From positions 2,976,001-3,040,000 of the forward strand of contig CAXXFB010000001.1 in the NCBI GenBank assembly GCA_963674545.2: 64,000 nucleotides of DNA, read 5' to 3'. A model generated the notes under the pieces. That model saw only the letters and a program-made list of their open reading frames with translations. It searched no databases and had not been told where the DNA came from. Shown here one piece after another: positions 8,365-16,572 of this stretch. Positions within the stretch are counted from its first letter, which is position 1. The number at the start of each line of letters is the position of its first letter. A program made the position numbers and the translations under genes. The stretch is from JABGQS01 sp963674545 (GTDB lineage Bacteria; Bacillota; Clostridia; Christensenellales; SZUA-584).

Positions 8365-9606
8365 ATGGATTACAAAGATATATTATTAAGCCCTATAAAA
8401 ATAGGAAACAGGCAGGCGAAGAACAGATTCTTCATACAGGCGATGGAGTGCAACGACGAAGACGAAAACGGCAATCCGTCGGATATTACCACAGAGCGCT
8501 ATAAGACTCTTGCAAAAGGTCAGGCAGGCCTTGTGTCACTCGAAGCTATTTCAGTTACCAGAGAGAGCCGCTCAAGAGACAACCAGATGACTATTATGCC
8601 GAAGAACGAAAAAGCGCTGACGAAGTTCGTTAAGGAAGTCAAAGCGGAAAATCCGGACATGCTGTTTGTGTTCCAGCTAACGCATTCGGGCGAGCTTTCC
8701 AACCCCGAGTTCTCAAGAAGAGTAACGGTAAAACCGCTCTACGGTTACGGCGGAGACCTCTTAACCGAAGAAGAAGTAGACAAAATTGTAGATGATTTCG
8801 TGCTTGCTGCAAAGATAGCTCACAACGCAGGTGCGGACGGCATAGACATGAAGCTTTGTCACGGTTACCTCGGCAGCCAGATACTGCGACCCTACAACGA
8901 CCGCAAATGGAAATATGGCGGCTCGTGGGAAAACCGTTCACGTTTTGCATTCGACCTTTACGAGCGCATTGCAAAGGAAGTCAACGATAAGAACTTCCTT
9001 ATCGGATCAAAAGTATCGGCATGGGAAGGCTTCCCGGGCGGATTCGGTACGGAAGGCCCGGATTCTCCGATAATCGACCTGACCGAGCCGGTAGCGCTGC
9101 TTAAAGGTCTCGAAGAGCGCGGAGCGCAGTACTTCATACAGAGCGCAGGCAGCCCGTCGATAACGATAAGCCTGACACAGGTAGACAAGCACATACCGTA
9201 CTACGCATATCTTAACCAGTACTTTGCAAAAGAGCTCAACAAAAACATCAAGAAAGAAACTGTTCTGATAGGCTCCAATATGAGTATATTCCGCAACGGC
9301 AAAAACGGCCTGTGTGCGGTAGAGCCGGAGAAGAGTTCACTCTTCAGTTACGGCGCACAGTGCATAGATACGGGTGTTATGGACATGGTCGGCCTTGGGC
9401 GTCAGTCGCTTGCAGACCCGCTGATGCCGCTAAAGCTCATGGAAGGAAGAGAAGACGAGATACATTACTGCACAGTCTGCGACAACTGCCTCGAGCTGCT
9501 TATTCAGCAGAGTAAAGTCGGCTGCTGCACATACGATAAACGCTATACAGAAGAGCTGATAAAAACCCGCAAAGAGAAGGGTAGGCTGAAAGTAGCTCAT
9601 ACCTGA
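8365..9606 (+). CDS. Old Yellow Enzyme-type NADH:flavin oxidoreductase
   Basis: A 413-residue FMN TIM-barrel enzyme. The block C-H-G-Y-L-x-x-Q-x-L-R-P-Y-N-D-R followed by Y-G-G-S-x-E-N-R is diagnostic of the family. Near the C-terminus C-T-V-C-D-N-C plus a later C are placed like the iron-sulfur ligands of the 2,4-dienoyl-CoA reductase/trimethylamine dehydrogenase branch. The C-terminal FAD/NAD(P) domains of the roughly 670-residue members are absent, so electrons must come from a partner or directly from NAD(P)H. AAGGAGAG precedes the ATG, 10 nt after the dehydrogenase stop. An enoate-reductase-type enzyme inside a sugar operon is unusual; a dehydrated sugar acid or a plant glycoside are possible substrates (speculative). 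Confidence 0.87.
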   Translation: MDYKDILLSPIKIGNRQAKNRFFIQAMECNDEDENGNPSDITTERYKTLAKGQAGLVSLEAISVTRESRSRDNQMTIMPKNEKALTKFVKEVKAENPDMLFVFQLTHSGELSNPEFSRRVTVKPLYGYGGDLLTEEEVDKIVDDFVLAAKIAHNAGADGIDMKLCHGYLGSQILRPYNDRKWKYGGSWENRSRFAFDLYERIAKEVNDKNFLIGSKVSAWEGFPGGFGTEGPDSPIIDLTEPVALLKGLEERGAQYFIQSAGSPSITISLTQVDKHIPYYAYLNQYFAKELNKNIKKETVLIGSNMSIFRNGKNGLCAVEPEKSSLFSYGAQCIDTGVMDMVGLGRQSLADPLMPLKLMEGREDEIHYCTVCDNCLELLIQQSKVGCCTYDKRYTEELIKTRKEKGRLKVAHT

Positions 9607-9723
9607 TAACAAAAACTGCGGTTTTACAAGTGAAATTAAAATACAGCGACAATATTAAAACAGGCGAAATTATTTTTTGTTGATACGCAAAGAAAAGAAG
9701 GAATAGAGAAACGGAGGCAAGAC

Positions 9724-10716
9724 ATGGATCTTTCGATTTTTTCAGTAGTATATAAAGATAAACCCTTGGGCGAAGTTCTCGATAACTTTAAAGCCAAGGG
9801 GGTGATGCGTGTGGAAGTAGGCTCGGGCGGTTTTATAGGCAAGGAACACTGCAACCCGGGCGAGCTACTCAAAAACAAGGATGAATTAAGGCGCTTCAAA
9901 GCGCAGTTCGATTCCAGAGGAATGAGTATATGCAGCCTTTCCTGCCACGGCAACCCGGTGCATCCCCAAAAGGACTTGGCGGAATCATATCATCAGGACA
10001 TAAAGGAGTCTATAGACCTTGCAAGCGAGCTTGGAATAGACCGCATTGTAACGTTCTCCGGCTGCCCGGGCGACAGCGAAGGCTCAAAATATCCCAACTG
10101 GCCTGTGTCACCGTTTCCTGAAGATTTTCAGACTGTCGTGAAATGGCAGTGGGAAGAAAAGCTGCTTCCTTACTGGACAAAGATGGGGCAGTATGCTGAA
10201 GAAAAAGGCGTGAAAGTAGCTATGGAGATGCATGGCGGATACTCTGTACATTCACCGTACACCGCGATTAAGATGCGCAAGGGAACAGGCAGCAAAGCCA
10301 TCGGAGCAAATCTTGACCCCAGTCACATGTGGTGGCAGGGGATAGACCCTGTGCAGGCTGTAAGGTACTTAACGCAGGAAGATTGCCTTTATCATTTTCA
10401 CGCTAAAGACGCCGCAGTCGATCCTAATTACGTTTCATACTACGGAGTTACAGACATGCAGAGTTTCGGCGTAGCATACGGACGTGGCTGGCAGTTCAGA
10501 ACTGTAGGTTTTGGTCACAGTCTGAAAGAATGGGCCGATATCATGAGCGCACTTCGGGCAAACGGCTACGATGATGTAATCAGCATAGAGCATGAAGACT
10601 CATATATGTCGACTGAAGAAGGGCTCAGCAAAGCGGTAGATAATTTAAAACAGATGGTTATTTTCGAGCCTGCTTCAGCGCCCAAAGCATTCGATATAGA
10701 CAAAAGATTTATATAA
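9724..10716 (+). CDS. Sugar phosphate isomerase/epimerase (xylose-isomerase-like TIM barrel)
   Basis: A 330-residue member of the AP-endonuclease-2/xylose-isomerase-like barrel superfamily. Metal-ligand blocks visible in order are A-M-E-M-H-G-G, N-L-D-P-S-H-M-W-W, Y-H-F-H-A-K-D and S-I-E-H-E-D. Members epimerise or isomerise keto sugars, inositol derivatives or their phosphates using a divalent metal; the alpha subunits of C-glycoside deglycosidases share this fold. The specific substrate cannot be named. It lies 117 bp after the flavoprotein with ACGGAGG before the start, and 18 bp before a second epimerase, so the two probably act in one pathway. Confidence 0.8.
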   Translation: MDLSIFSVVYKDKPLGEVLDNFKAKGVMRVEVGSGGFIGKEHCNPGELLKNKDELRRFKAQFDSRGMSICSLSCHGNPVHPQKDLAESYHQDIKESIDLASELGIDRIVTFSGCPGDSEGSKYPNWPVSPFPEDFQTVVKWQWEEKLLPYWTKMGQYAEEKGVKVAMEMHGGYSVHSPYTAIKMRKGTGSKAIGANLDPSHMWWQGIDPVQAVRYLTQEDCLYHFHAKDAAVDPNYVSYYGVTDMQSFGVAYGRGWQFRTVGFGHSLKEWADIMSALRANGYDDVISIEHEDSYMSTEEGLSKAVDNLKQMVIFEPASAPKAFDIDKRFI

Positions 10717-10734
10717 AAGAAAAGAGGAAAGAAC

Positions 10735-11601
10735 ATGAAATACGGTACGTTGTTCGCATACTGGACAAAAGAATGGATGGGAGACTATATAAAATACGCT
10801 AAAAAGGTAAAAGATATAGGCTTTGATATACTCGAAGTCGGCGCAGGCAATTTACTTACTATGTCGGATACTCAGCTTGATGAGCTAAAGAGAGTTTCAA
10901 AAGATCTCGGCATTATAATCACATCCAACATAGGCCCCCCAAGAGACAAAGACGTAGCCTCAAAAGACCCTGCCGTGCGTGAAGCCGGAATCAAATTCCT
11001 CTCAGATATAATGAGCGCTATGGACAAGATAGATTCACGCACTTTGGTAGGCGTCATGTATACGTACTGGCCTAGCGCCTTTGACGACCTTGATAAGCAG
11101 GGTATGTGGGATCGAGGAGTAGAGAGCGTTAAAATGCTTGGTAGGGTTGCGGAAGACCACGGCATCGACTTCTGTCTGGAGGTAGTAAACCGTTTCGAGA
11201 CGACTGTGCTCAACACCAGCGAAGAGGGCGTACAATTCTGTAATGATGTCGGTTCAGACAGCGTTAAGCTGATACTTGACACGTTCCACATGAACATAGA
11301 AGAAGATAACATACCGGATGCGATCCGTACTGCGGGAGATCTGCTGGGTCATCTGCACGTTGGCGAAGGCAACAGGAAGCTGCCTGGGCAGGGCTCGCTG
11401 CCGTGGAATGAGATAGGCAAAGCTCTGCATGACATAGGTTTCGATAAGGGCGTAGTTATGGAACCGTTCGTTAAGATGGGCGGCAAAGTCGGCGAAGACA
11501 TAAAAGTTTGGCGAGACCTTTCAAACGGCGCAGACGAAGTGCAGATGGATGAGAATATAAGGCAGTCGCTTATATTCCTGAAAAATGCTTTTGAAGGATA
11601 A
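10735..11601 (+). CDS. D-psicose/D-tagatose 3-epimerase family
   Basis: A 288-residue ketose 3-epimerase. All four metal/catalytic residues of the D-tagatose/D-psicose 3-epimerase family are present with family spacing: E149 (in L-E-V-V-N-R-F-E), D182 (in L-D-T-F-H-M-N), H208 (in H-L-H-V-G-E-G-N-R) and E243 (in V-M-E-P-F). The C-terminal K-V-W-R-D-L-S-N-G-A-D-E is also characteristic of clostridial D-psicose (allulose) 3-epimerases. The enzyme interconverts ketoses at C3, e.g. fructose and psicose, through a Mn2+/Co2+-stabilised enediolate. It ends the LacI-controlled operon, which points to catabolism of a rare ketose or a derived glycoside. The exact preferred ketose is inference. Confidence 0.88.
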   Translation: MKYGTLFAYWTKEWMGDYIKYAKKVKDIGFDILEVGAGNLLTMSDTQLDELKRVSKDLGIIITSNIGPPRDKDVASKDPAVREAGIKFLSDIMSAMDKIDSRTLVGVMYTYWPSAFDDLDKQGMWDRGVESVKMLGRVAEDHGIDFCLEVVNRFETTVLNTSEEGVQFCNDVGSDSVKLILDTFHMNIEEDNIPDAIRTAGDLLGHLHVGEGNRKLPGQGSLPWNEIGKALHDIGFDKGVVMEPFVKMGGKVGEDIKVWRDLSNGADEVQMDENIRQSLIFLKNAFEG

Positions 11602-11613
11602 GGAGTTATAACT

Positions 11614-11769
11614 ATGGGTGAAATTAGAACAATAGAAGGAATGCGGGCATAGATAATTCACCCTAAAGCAAAAATTCAGGTATGCGATTCCGGTGATTTT
11701 ATAGGCTATGTTTATGGTTTTTTCGGCATGTTGTACGTTTGTAAAAAAGTTCTATTTGATGTATCATAA
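11614..11769 (+). pseudogene. Small ORF interrupted by in-frame UAG
   Basis: A ribosome site (AAGGAGTT) and ATG at 11614 open a frame of 12 codons ending in TAG at 11650-11652. The same frame then runs a further 38 codons to TAA at 11767, with an ordinary-looking hydrophobic tail. No family was recognised. It may be the remnant of a decayed last gene of the sugar operon, a 12-residue peptide, or a gene needing UAG read-through; nothing here shows suppressor or pyrrolysine machinery. Confidence 0.35.
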
Positions 11770-11798
11770 TACTATAAAATCATACAGGAGGCAAAGAC

Positions 11799-13460
11799 GT
11801 GTACAATCTATTGATAGGCGGTTCAGCCGGTCAGGGCCTCGATACAATGGCCGGTTCACTCGCAAAGATACTGAAGAAGTCGGGCTACAGCGTTTTTATC
11901 ACAAAAGACCTCATGTCACGAGTAAGAGGAGGGCATAATTTTGTGCTCCTGCGCTTTGGTTCACAAAAGATACAATCGCATACTCAAGGTCTCAACGGTA
12001 TAATTGCTCTCGATGAGAATACCGTGCGGCTCCATATGCAAGATCTCCTGCCGGGGGGATTCATACTGTGTGATTCAGGTGTAAAAGAAGAATCAGAGCA
12101 TATTATAAAGCTCGAAATGAACAACATAGCGAAACAGCTCGGGAACCCGAAGGCCTCTGGTACGATAGCCATTGGAGCAGTCTTGAAGCTCTTTGGAGAG
12201 AGTCTGGAGCATGCTGACGAAGTATTAACTCAGGAATTAAAAGAGCAGTACGTTGATATTAATAAAACAGCGGTGCGCAAGGGCTATGAACTTGTTGATA
12301 AACGCTTCGGGCACACCGGCGGAGGCTTTTCGCAGAACATGCTGATAACAGGCAGTGAAGCGATCGGTCTTGGCGCGATAGCGGCGGGGCTTCGGTTCTA
12401 TACAGCATATCCAATGTCGCCGTCCACAGCGATAATGGTATATGTTGCTTCAAAGAGTGTAGAAGCGGATATAGTAGTAGAACAGGCGGAGGATGAGATA
12501 GCAGCGATCAACATGGCGCTCGGCGCTTCATATGCAGGAGCACGCTCGATGACGTCCACTTCTGGCGGCGGTTTTTCGCTGATGGTCGAGGCCTTAGGCC
12601 TTTCTGGTATAGCGGAGATACCTCTTGTTGTTGTAAACGTGCAGCGTCCCGGGCCGGCAACAGGTCTGCCTACACGAACGGAGCAGGGCGACCTAAAGTT
12701 CATGATATCAGCTTCTCAAGGTGAGTTTCCAAGGATGGTCATCTCACTTAGGGATCATTCAGACGCCTTTTATCAAACAGCACGTGCTTTCGATATTGCT
12801 GAACGCTACCAGATACCCGTACTGATACTGGCAGACCAATACCTGTGCGACGGCAGTGCAACGATAGAGCCGTTCGATACGGACAAAGTCAAAATTGCAA
12901 AGACGGGAGGCGAATCGGAAGGCGAATACAGGCGCTACAGCATCACGGAAAGCGGTATTTCACCAAGGCTCATCCCCGGCCTCTCAGAGCATCTTGTCGA
13001 GATAGACAGCGACGAACACGATGAAAAAGGCCGTATTACGGAATCGGCGCTCGTGCGAACCCAGATGGTAGACAAGCGTGCAAGAAAGCTTGAGAAACTA
13101 AAAGAAGAGTTGCTAGAGCCTGAATTCACCGGCGAAGAGCGCTTCGATATACTGCTTATAGGATGGGGCTCGATGTACGGTCCGATCAAAGAAGCCGTTG
13201 AGATGCTCAATGAAGGAGCAACCGGCAAATATGCGGCTTTGGTTTTCGGAGATGTATATCCCCTTCCGCAGAAGCTGCTGATAAAAAAAGCAGCGCAGGC
13301 GAAACAAATAATAAACGTTGAACAGAACTCAACAGGACAGCTCGCACAGCTTATCCGTGAGCAGACAGGCATAACTTGCAGCGCATCTGTTCTCAAATAC
13401 GACGGAAGACAGCTTGCTCCGGAAGAGATAGCGCAGCGTGTAAGAGGGGAGGCGCAGTAA
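11799..13460 (+). CDS. 2-oxoacid:acceptor oxidoreductase, fused gamma-alpha subunit
   Basis: A 553-residue subunit. Residues about 1-185 are the gamma domain (G-G-x-A-G-Q-G near the start, R-G-G-H-N). Residues about 195-553 are the pyrimidine-binding alpha domain (G-S-E-A-I-G-L-G-A, then T-S-T-S-G-G-G-F-S-L-M-x-E, R-P-G-P-A-T-G-L-P-T). This gamma-alpha order is typical of KorA/VorA-type 2-oxoglutarate or branched 2-oxoacid ferredoxin oxidoreductases, which decarboxylate 2-oxoacids to acyl-CoA and reduce ferredoxin. The start is GTG 8 nt after AGGAGG. It overlaps the beta-subunit gene by 1 nt (TAATG). Which 2-oxoacid is used cannot be told from sequence. Confidence 0.92.
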   Translation: MYNLLIGGSAGQGLDTMAGSLAKILKKSGYSVFITKDLMSRVRGGHNFVLLRFGSQKIQSHTQGLNGIIALDENTVRLHMQDLLPGGFILCDSGVKEESEHIIKLEMNNIAKQLGNPKASGTIAIGAVLKLFGESLEHADEVLTQELKEQYVDINKTAVRKGYELVDKRFGHTGGGFSQNMLITGSEAIGLGAIAAGLRFYTAYPMSPSTAIMVYVASKSVEADIVVEQAEDEIAAINMALGASYAGARSMTSTSGGGFSLMVEALGLSGIAEIPLVVVNVQRPGPATGLPTRTEQGDLKFMISASQGEFPRMVISLRDHSDAFYQTARAFDIAERYQIPVLILADQYLCDGSATIEPFDTDKVKIAKTGGESEGEYRRYSITESGISPRLIPGLSEHLVEIDSDEHDEKGRITESALVRTQMVDKRARKLEKLKEELLEPEFTGEERFDILLIGWGSMYGPIKEAVEMLNEGATGKYAALVFGDVYPLPQKLLIKKAAQAKQIINVEQNSTGQLAQLIREQTGITCSASVLKYDGRQLAPEEIAQRVRGEAQ

Positions 13461-14311
13461 TGGATAACAATCTATTTGAAACATATGAAACGGCATGGTG
13501 CCCCGGCTGCGGCAATTTTGCGCTTATAAAATGTGTTCAGCAGGCGCTCGGCGAGCTGGGCTTGAAACCGAAAGACGTTTTGATGGTAGGCGGTATTGGA
13601 CAGGCTGCTAAACTGCCTCAATACATCAAATCAAACAGTTTCTGCGGTCTGCATGGACGTGCTCTTCCGCCGGCTGTTGCTGCAAAGATAGCGAACGAAA
13701 AGCTGACGGTTGTTGTAAGCACGGGTGACGGCGATTCATACGGCGAAGGAGGTAACCACTTCATACACAATATTCGGCGCAACGTGAACATAACCCACTT
13801 CGTGCACGACAACCAGATATACGGCCTGACTAAAGGACAGGCTTCTCCGACCACCGGCATAGGCCATGTGACGGGTGTTCAGGTCACTGGCAATATAAAC
13901 GAACCATTGAATCCGGTCCTGATGGCGATTGCCTCCGGTGCAGGCTTTGCAGCGAGGGGCTTTGTGGGGAATCAAGAGCATCTTGTGTCGCTTATGAAGC
14001 AGGCTATAGAATATAACGGCTATGCTCTTCTCGACATACTCCAGCCTTGTGTCAGTTTCAACAAGATAAATACTTTTGCATACTACAAGGAGCGTGTTTT
14101 CGAGCTGGACGAAGCTTATGACCCTTCGGACAAGGTGTCCGCAATGGCAAAGGCTCTTGAGTTCGGTGATAAAATACCTTTAGGTGTGATATACAAAGAA
14201 GAAAAGCAGACTTTTCACCAGAAGAACTCTATACTAAAGGGTTCGGGCCCTCTGATAGAGCGCAAAACAGACATGAAAAAGGTGGAAAGATTCATGCAGC
14301 AGCTGATTTAA
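13460..14311 (+). CDS. 2-oxoacid:ferredoxin oxidoreductase, beta subunit (TPP-binding)
   Basis: A 283-residue beta subunit. W-C-P-G-C-G near residue 14 supplies the conserved cysteines. G-D-G-D-S followed about 25 residues later by N-x-x-Y-G-L-T-K-G-Q is the thiamine-diphosphate/Mg2+ motif. The short length matches the KorB-type beta subunits that work with a fused gamma-alpha partner. No separate delta ferredoxin subunit is present nearby, again as in KorAB systems. The start at 13460 is coupled to the upstream stop; the reading frame 28 codons longer lies inside the partner gene. Together they form one soluble cytoplasmic enzyme for anaerobic 2-oxoacid metabolism. Confidence 0.93.
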   Translation: MDNNLFETYETAWCPGCGNFALIKCVQQALGELGLKPKDVLMVGGIGQAAKLPQYIKSNSFCGLHGRALPPAVAAKIANEKLTVVVSTGDGDSYGEGGNHFIHNIRRNVNITHFVHDNQIYGLTKGQASPTTGIGHVTGVQVTGNINEPLNPVLMAIASGAGFAARGFVGNQEHLVSLMKQAIEYNGYALLDILQPCVSFNKINTFAYYKERVFELDEAYDPSDKVSAMAKALEFGDKIPLGVIYKEEKQTFHQKNSILKGSGPLIERKTDMKKVERFMQQLI

Positions 14312-14350
14312 TACAACAGGGCAGAGACACAAAAAGAAAGGATGCGTATC

Positions 14351-15634
14351 ATGAAAAAGATTATTCTGATAATTATCTTATTGATGTTTGCAATTGTTTT
14401 TGCATCGTGCGATACCGCTCCTGCAGACACTCAAACGCCGGTTTCGCCGACAGCCGTTCCTACAGTCGTAGATTCAACCATTGAGCCGGCAGAAACTCAG
14501 CAACAAACGCCTCAGTTCACAAAGACGCCGGAGCCGACACCGACTCCTATCGCACCAGTTTCAGTGTCGGTCAGCATTGAACAAGCATACCCGTCATTGT
14601 CTTTTTCACGTCCTCTTTATTTTGTCACGGCTGGTGACGGCAGCGGCCGTTGCTATGTCGTAGAACAGACGGGCAAGATACTCGTATTCGAAGACAGCCC
14701 GGATGTATCCGAAGCCGGTGTCTTTCTAGACCTTACAGATGTGATTGATTATGATAAGGGCGAGAAAGGCTTGCTAGGGCTTGCTTTTCATCCTGACTAC
14801 GCACATAACGGTATATTCTTTGTGGACTATACTGATAAAAACGGGACAGTTATTGCAAGGTATGAAAGAAGCGCCAGCGATAAAATACAGGCAGACCCTG
14901 CCAGCGCACAAATCATACTGACAATTGAGCAGCCTTATAAGAACCATAACGGAGGTCAGCTCGAATTCGGCTCCGACGGTTACCTATACATAGCCATGGG
15001 TGACGGCGGTTCGGCCGGAGATCCACTGAACAACGCACAAAACCTGTCTTCACCGCTTGGTAAGATACTTCGGATAGATGTTGACAATCAGACAGCGGAT
15101 ATGCAGTATGCGATACCGGCTGACAACCCGTTTGCCGGCAACACAGACAGCTACCGTGAAGAGATATACGCATACGGGCTGCGGAACCCGTGGAGATTCA
15201 GCTTTGATGAGCAAGGCAGGCTTTGGGTTGCGGACGTCGGACAAAACAAGATCGAGGAGCTTGACCTCGTCGAGAACGGCGGCAATTATGGCTGGAGCGT
15301 CATGGAAGGAACGCAAAGCTATAAAGATGCAGGCGACAACGATACAAGCAGCTTCATTCCTCCAATATGGGAATATGGCCACGATGCAAGCGAGTGTATC
15401 ACAGGCGGTTATGTATACGCGTCAGATAATATACCCGACCTTTTCGGCAGATACATCTACGGCGATTTCGAATCGGGTATAATATGGGCGCTGTGGTTCG
15501 ATGCAGACGGCCAGGTACACAACGAAAAGCTCATCGACACAAAGCTTTTGATCTCTTCTTTCGGGATAGATGCAAACGGTGATATTCGCATCATAGACCT
15601 AAACGGCAGGATATACAGGCTTATAGCAAATTAG
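14351..15634 (+). CDS. Glucose/sorbosone dehydrogenase-like lipoprotein (PQQ-type beta-propeller)
   Basis: A 427-residue exported lipoprotein. A basic start, hydrophobic helix and F-A-S-C lipobox (about residues 16-20) are followed by a Pro/Thr-rich linker (about 25-65) and a six-bladed propeller of the glucose/sorbosone dehydrogenase family (G-x-G-L-L-G-L-A-F-H-P, H-N-G-G-Q-L-x-F-G-x-D-G-Y-L-Y-I, G-L-R-N-P-W-R-F). Homologues are soluble aldose dehydrogenases using PQQ; some are sugar-binding without known activity. The ATG at 14351 is preferred over 14342, which abuts the GAAAGG ribosome site. It follows the oxidoreductase genes by 39 bp and precedes a terminator. Confidence 0.85.
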   Translation: MKKIILIIILLMFAIVFASCDTAPADTQTPVSPTAVPTVVDSTIEPAETQQQTPQFTKTPEPTPTPIAPVSVSVSIEQAYPSLSFSRPLYFVTAGDGSGRCYVVEQTGKILVFEDSPDVSEAGVFLDLTDVIDYDKGEKGLLGLAFHPDYAHNGIFFVDYTDKNGTVIARYERSASDKIQADPASAQIILTIEQPYKNHNGGQLEFGSDGYLYIAMGDGGSAGDPLNNAQNLSSPLGKILRIDVDNQTADMQYAIPADNPFAGNTDSYREEIYAYGLRNPWRFSFDEQGRLWVADVGQNKIEELDLVENGGNYGWSVMEGTQSYKDAGDNDTSSFIPPIWEYGHDASECITGGYVYASDNIPDLFGRYIYGDFESGIIWALWFDADGQVHNEKLIDTKLLISSFGIDANGDIRIIDLNGRIYRLIAN

Positions 15635-15648
15635 ATAATAAGGTAAAG

Positions 15649-15676
15649 AGCTGCAAAAAAACTGCGGCTTTTTTTG
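15649..15676 (+). terminator. Rho-independent terminator
   Basis: AGCTGC (15649-15654) pairs with GCGGCT (15664-15669), followed by seven Ts. Confidence 0.65.
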
Positions 15677-15896
15677 TTCTCTTCAGTTTTGCCTCCTGAT
15701 GAATATAACGACGTTTAAAAACATTGTGAACGCAGTGTAAACAATCGCGAACAAACCGCCGATTGAGCAATAAAAAAACAAAATATGTTATAATTGTCAC
15801 ATACAAAGCTTATGTTTTAGCGTAAAATGACAGTGTAAAAGAGAACCATATACACTTATAAGTGATGTATATAAATTTTGATGGGAGGTTTGTAAA

Positions 15897-16118
15897 ATGG
15901 CAGAATTCAAACTGGATGTTAGAGGAGAAAATTGCCCGGTGCCTCTCGTAGAGGTGCGAAAAGCTCTGCGCAAAGCGCAGCAGGGCGATACTATAGAAGT
16001 GATAGGAACTCATCCTGCATCAAAGAAAGAAATACCTATGGCGGCAAAAGCGCTGTCGGTAAAAGTGCTCAAAGACGAGCAGCAGGGTGAAGAGTGGCTT
16101 ATAAAGCTGCAGAAATAG
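15897..16118 (+). CDS. TusA/SirA-family sulfur carrier
   Basis: A 73-residue protein with the family signature D-x-R-G-E-x-C-P-V-P-L; C13 is the persulfide-carrying cysteine. TusA proteins accept sulfane sulfur from desulfurases or rhodanese-like donors and hand it to DsrE-type proteins or to biosynthetic enzymes. GGGAGG lies 8 nt before the ATG. It begins a four-gene run (TusA, DsrE, desulfurase-like, IscU-like) with gaps of 21, 13 and 2 nt, so the genes are almost certainly co-transcribed. A TATAAT at 15789-15794 might be part of the promoter, but no good -35 was found. Confidence 0.9.
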   Translation: MAEFKLDVRGENCPVPLVEVRKALRKAQQGDTIEVIGTHPASKKEIPMAAKALSVKVLKDEQQGEEWLIKLQK

Positions 16119-16139
16119 GCAAGAGGCGGAGGTGTTATT

Positions 16140-16559
16140 ATGAGCGAGAAAGCTACGATAATAGTACACAGCGGTGAATACGACAAGCTCTACAGCGCAC
16201 TAATAGTCGCAAACGGAGCGCTGGCCATGGGCATGGAGGCTTCACTGTTCTTTACGTTCTGGGGGCTGCAGCGTCTTAAAAAAGGCGGTCTTGATAAGGG
16301 CAGCCTTTCAAAGATGAATATGCTCGGCCTCGGCAAAAAAATGATAAAAAGCAGGATGAAGAAATCAAACGTCGCAAAGCTCGACAGGCTGCTTGCCGAC
16401 TACAAAGAACTGGGCGGAAAGATAATAGCCTGCGAGATGACTATGGAGATAATGGGCATCAGCCAAGAGGATTTAAAAGAAGAGTTGATAGACACATATG
16501 GTGCCGTGGGCACCTATATACAGGAAGCAAGGGATTCAGCAATAACGCTGTTTATATAA
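16140..16559 (+). CDS. DsrE/DsrF-like sulfur-relay protein
   Basis: A 139-residue DsrE-superfamily protein. The N-terminal beta strand and A-N-G-A-L-A-M-G-M-E-A-S-L-F-F-T-F-W-G segment are typical of the DsrE/DsrF/peroxiredoxin-like family. A conserved cysteine, C98 (in I-I-A-C-E-M-T), is where related proteins carry a persulfide. A Lys/Met-rich central loop follows the first hydrophobic helix. Located between TusA and the desulfurase-like gene, it probably receives or passes sulfur within the same relay. The acceptor is unknown. Confidence 0.88.
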   Translation: MSEKATIIVHSGEYDKLYSALIVANGALAMGMEASLFFTFWGLQRLKKGGLDKGSLSKMNMLGLGKKMIKSRMKKSNVAKLDRLLADYKELGGKIIACEMTMEIMGISQEDLKEELIDTYGAVGTYIQEARDSAITLFI

Positions 16560-16572
16560 GGCGGTGAAACAA

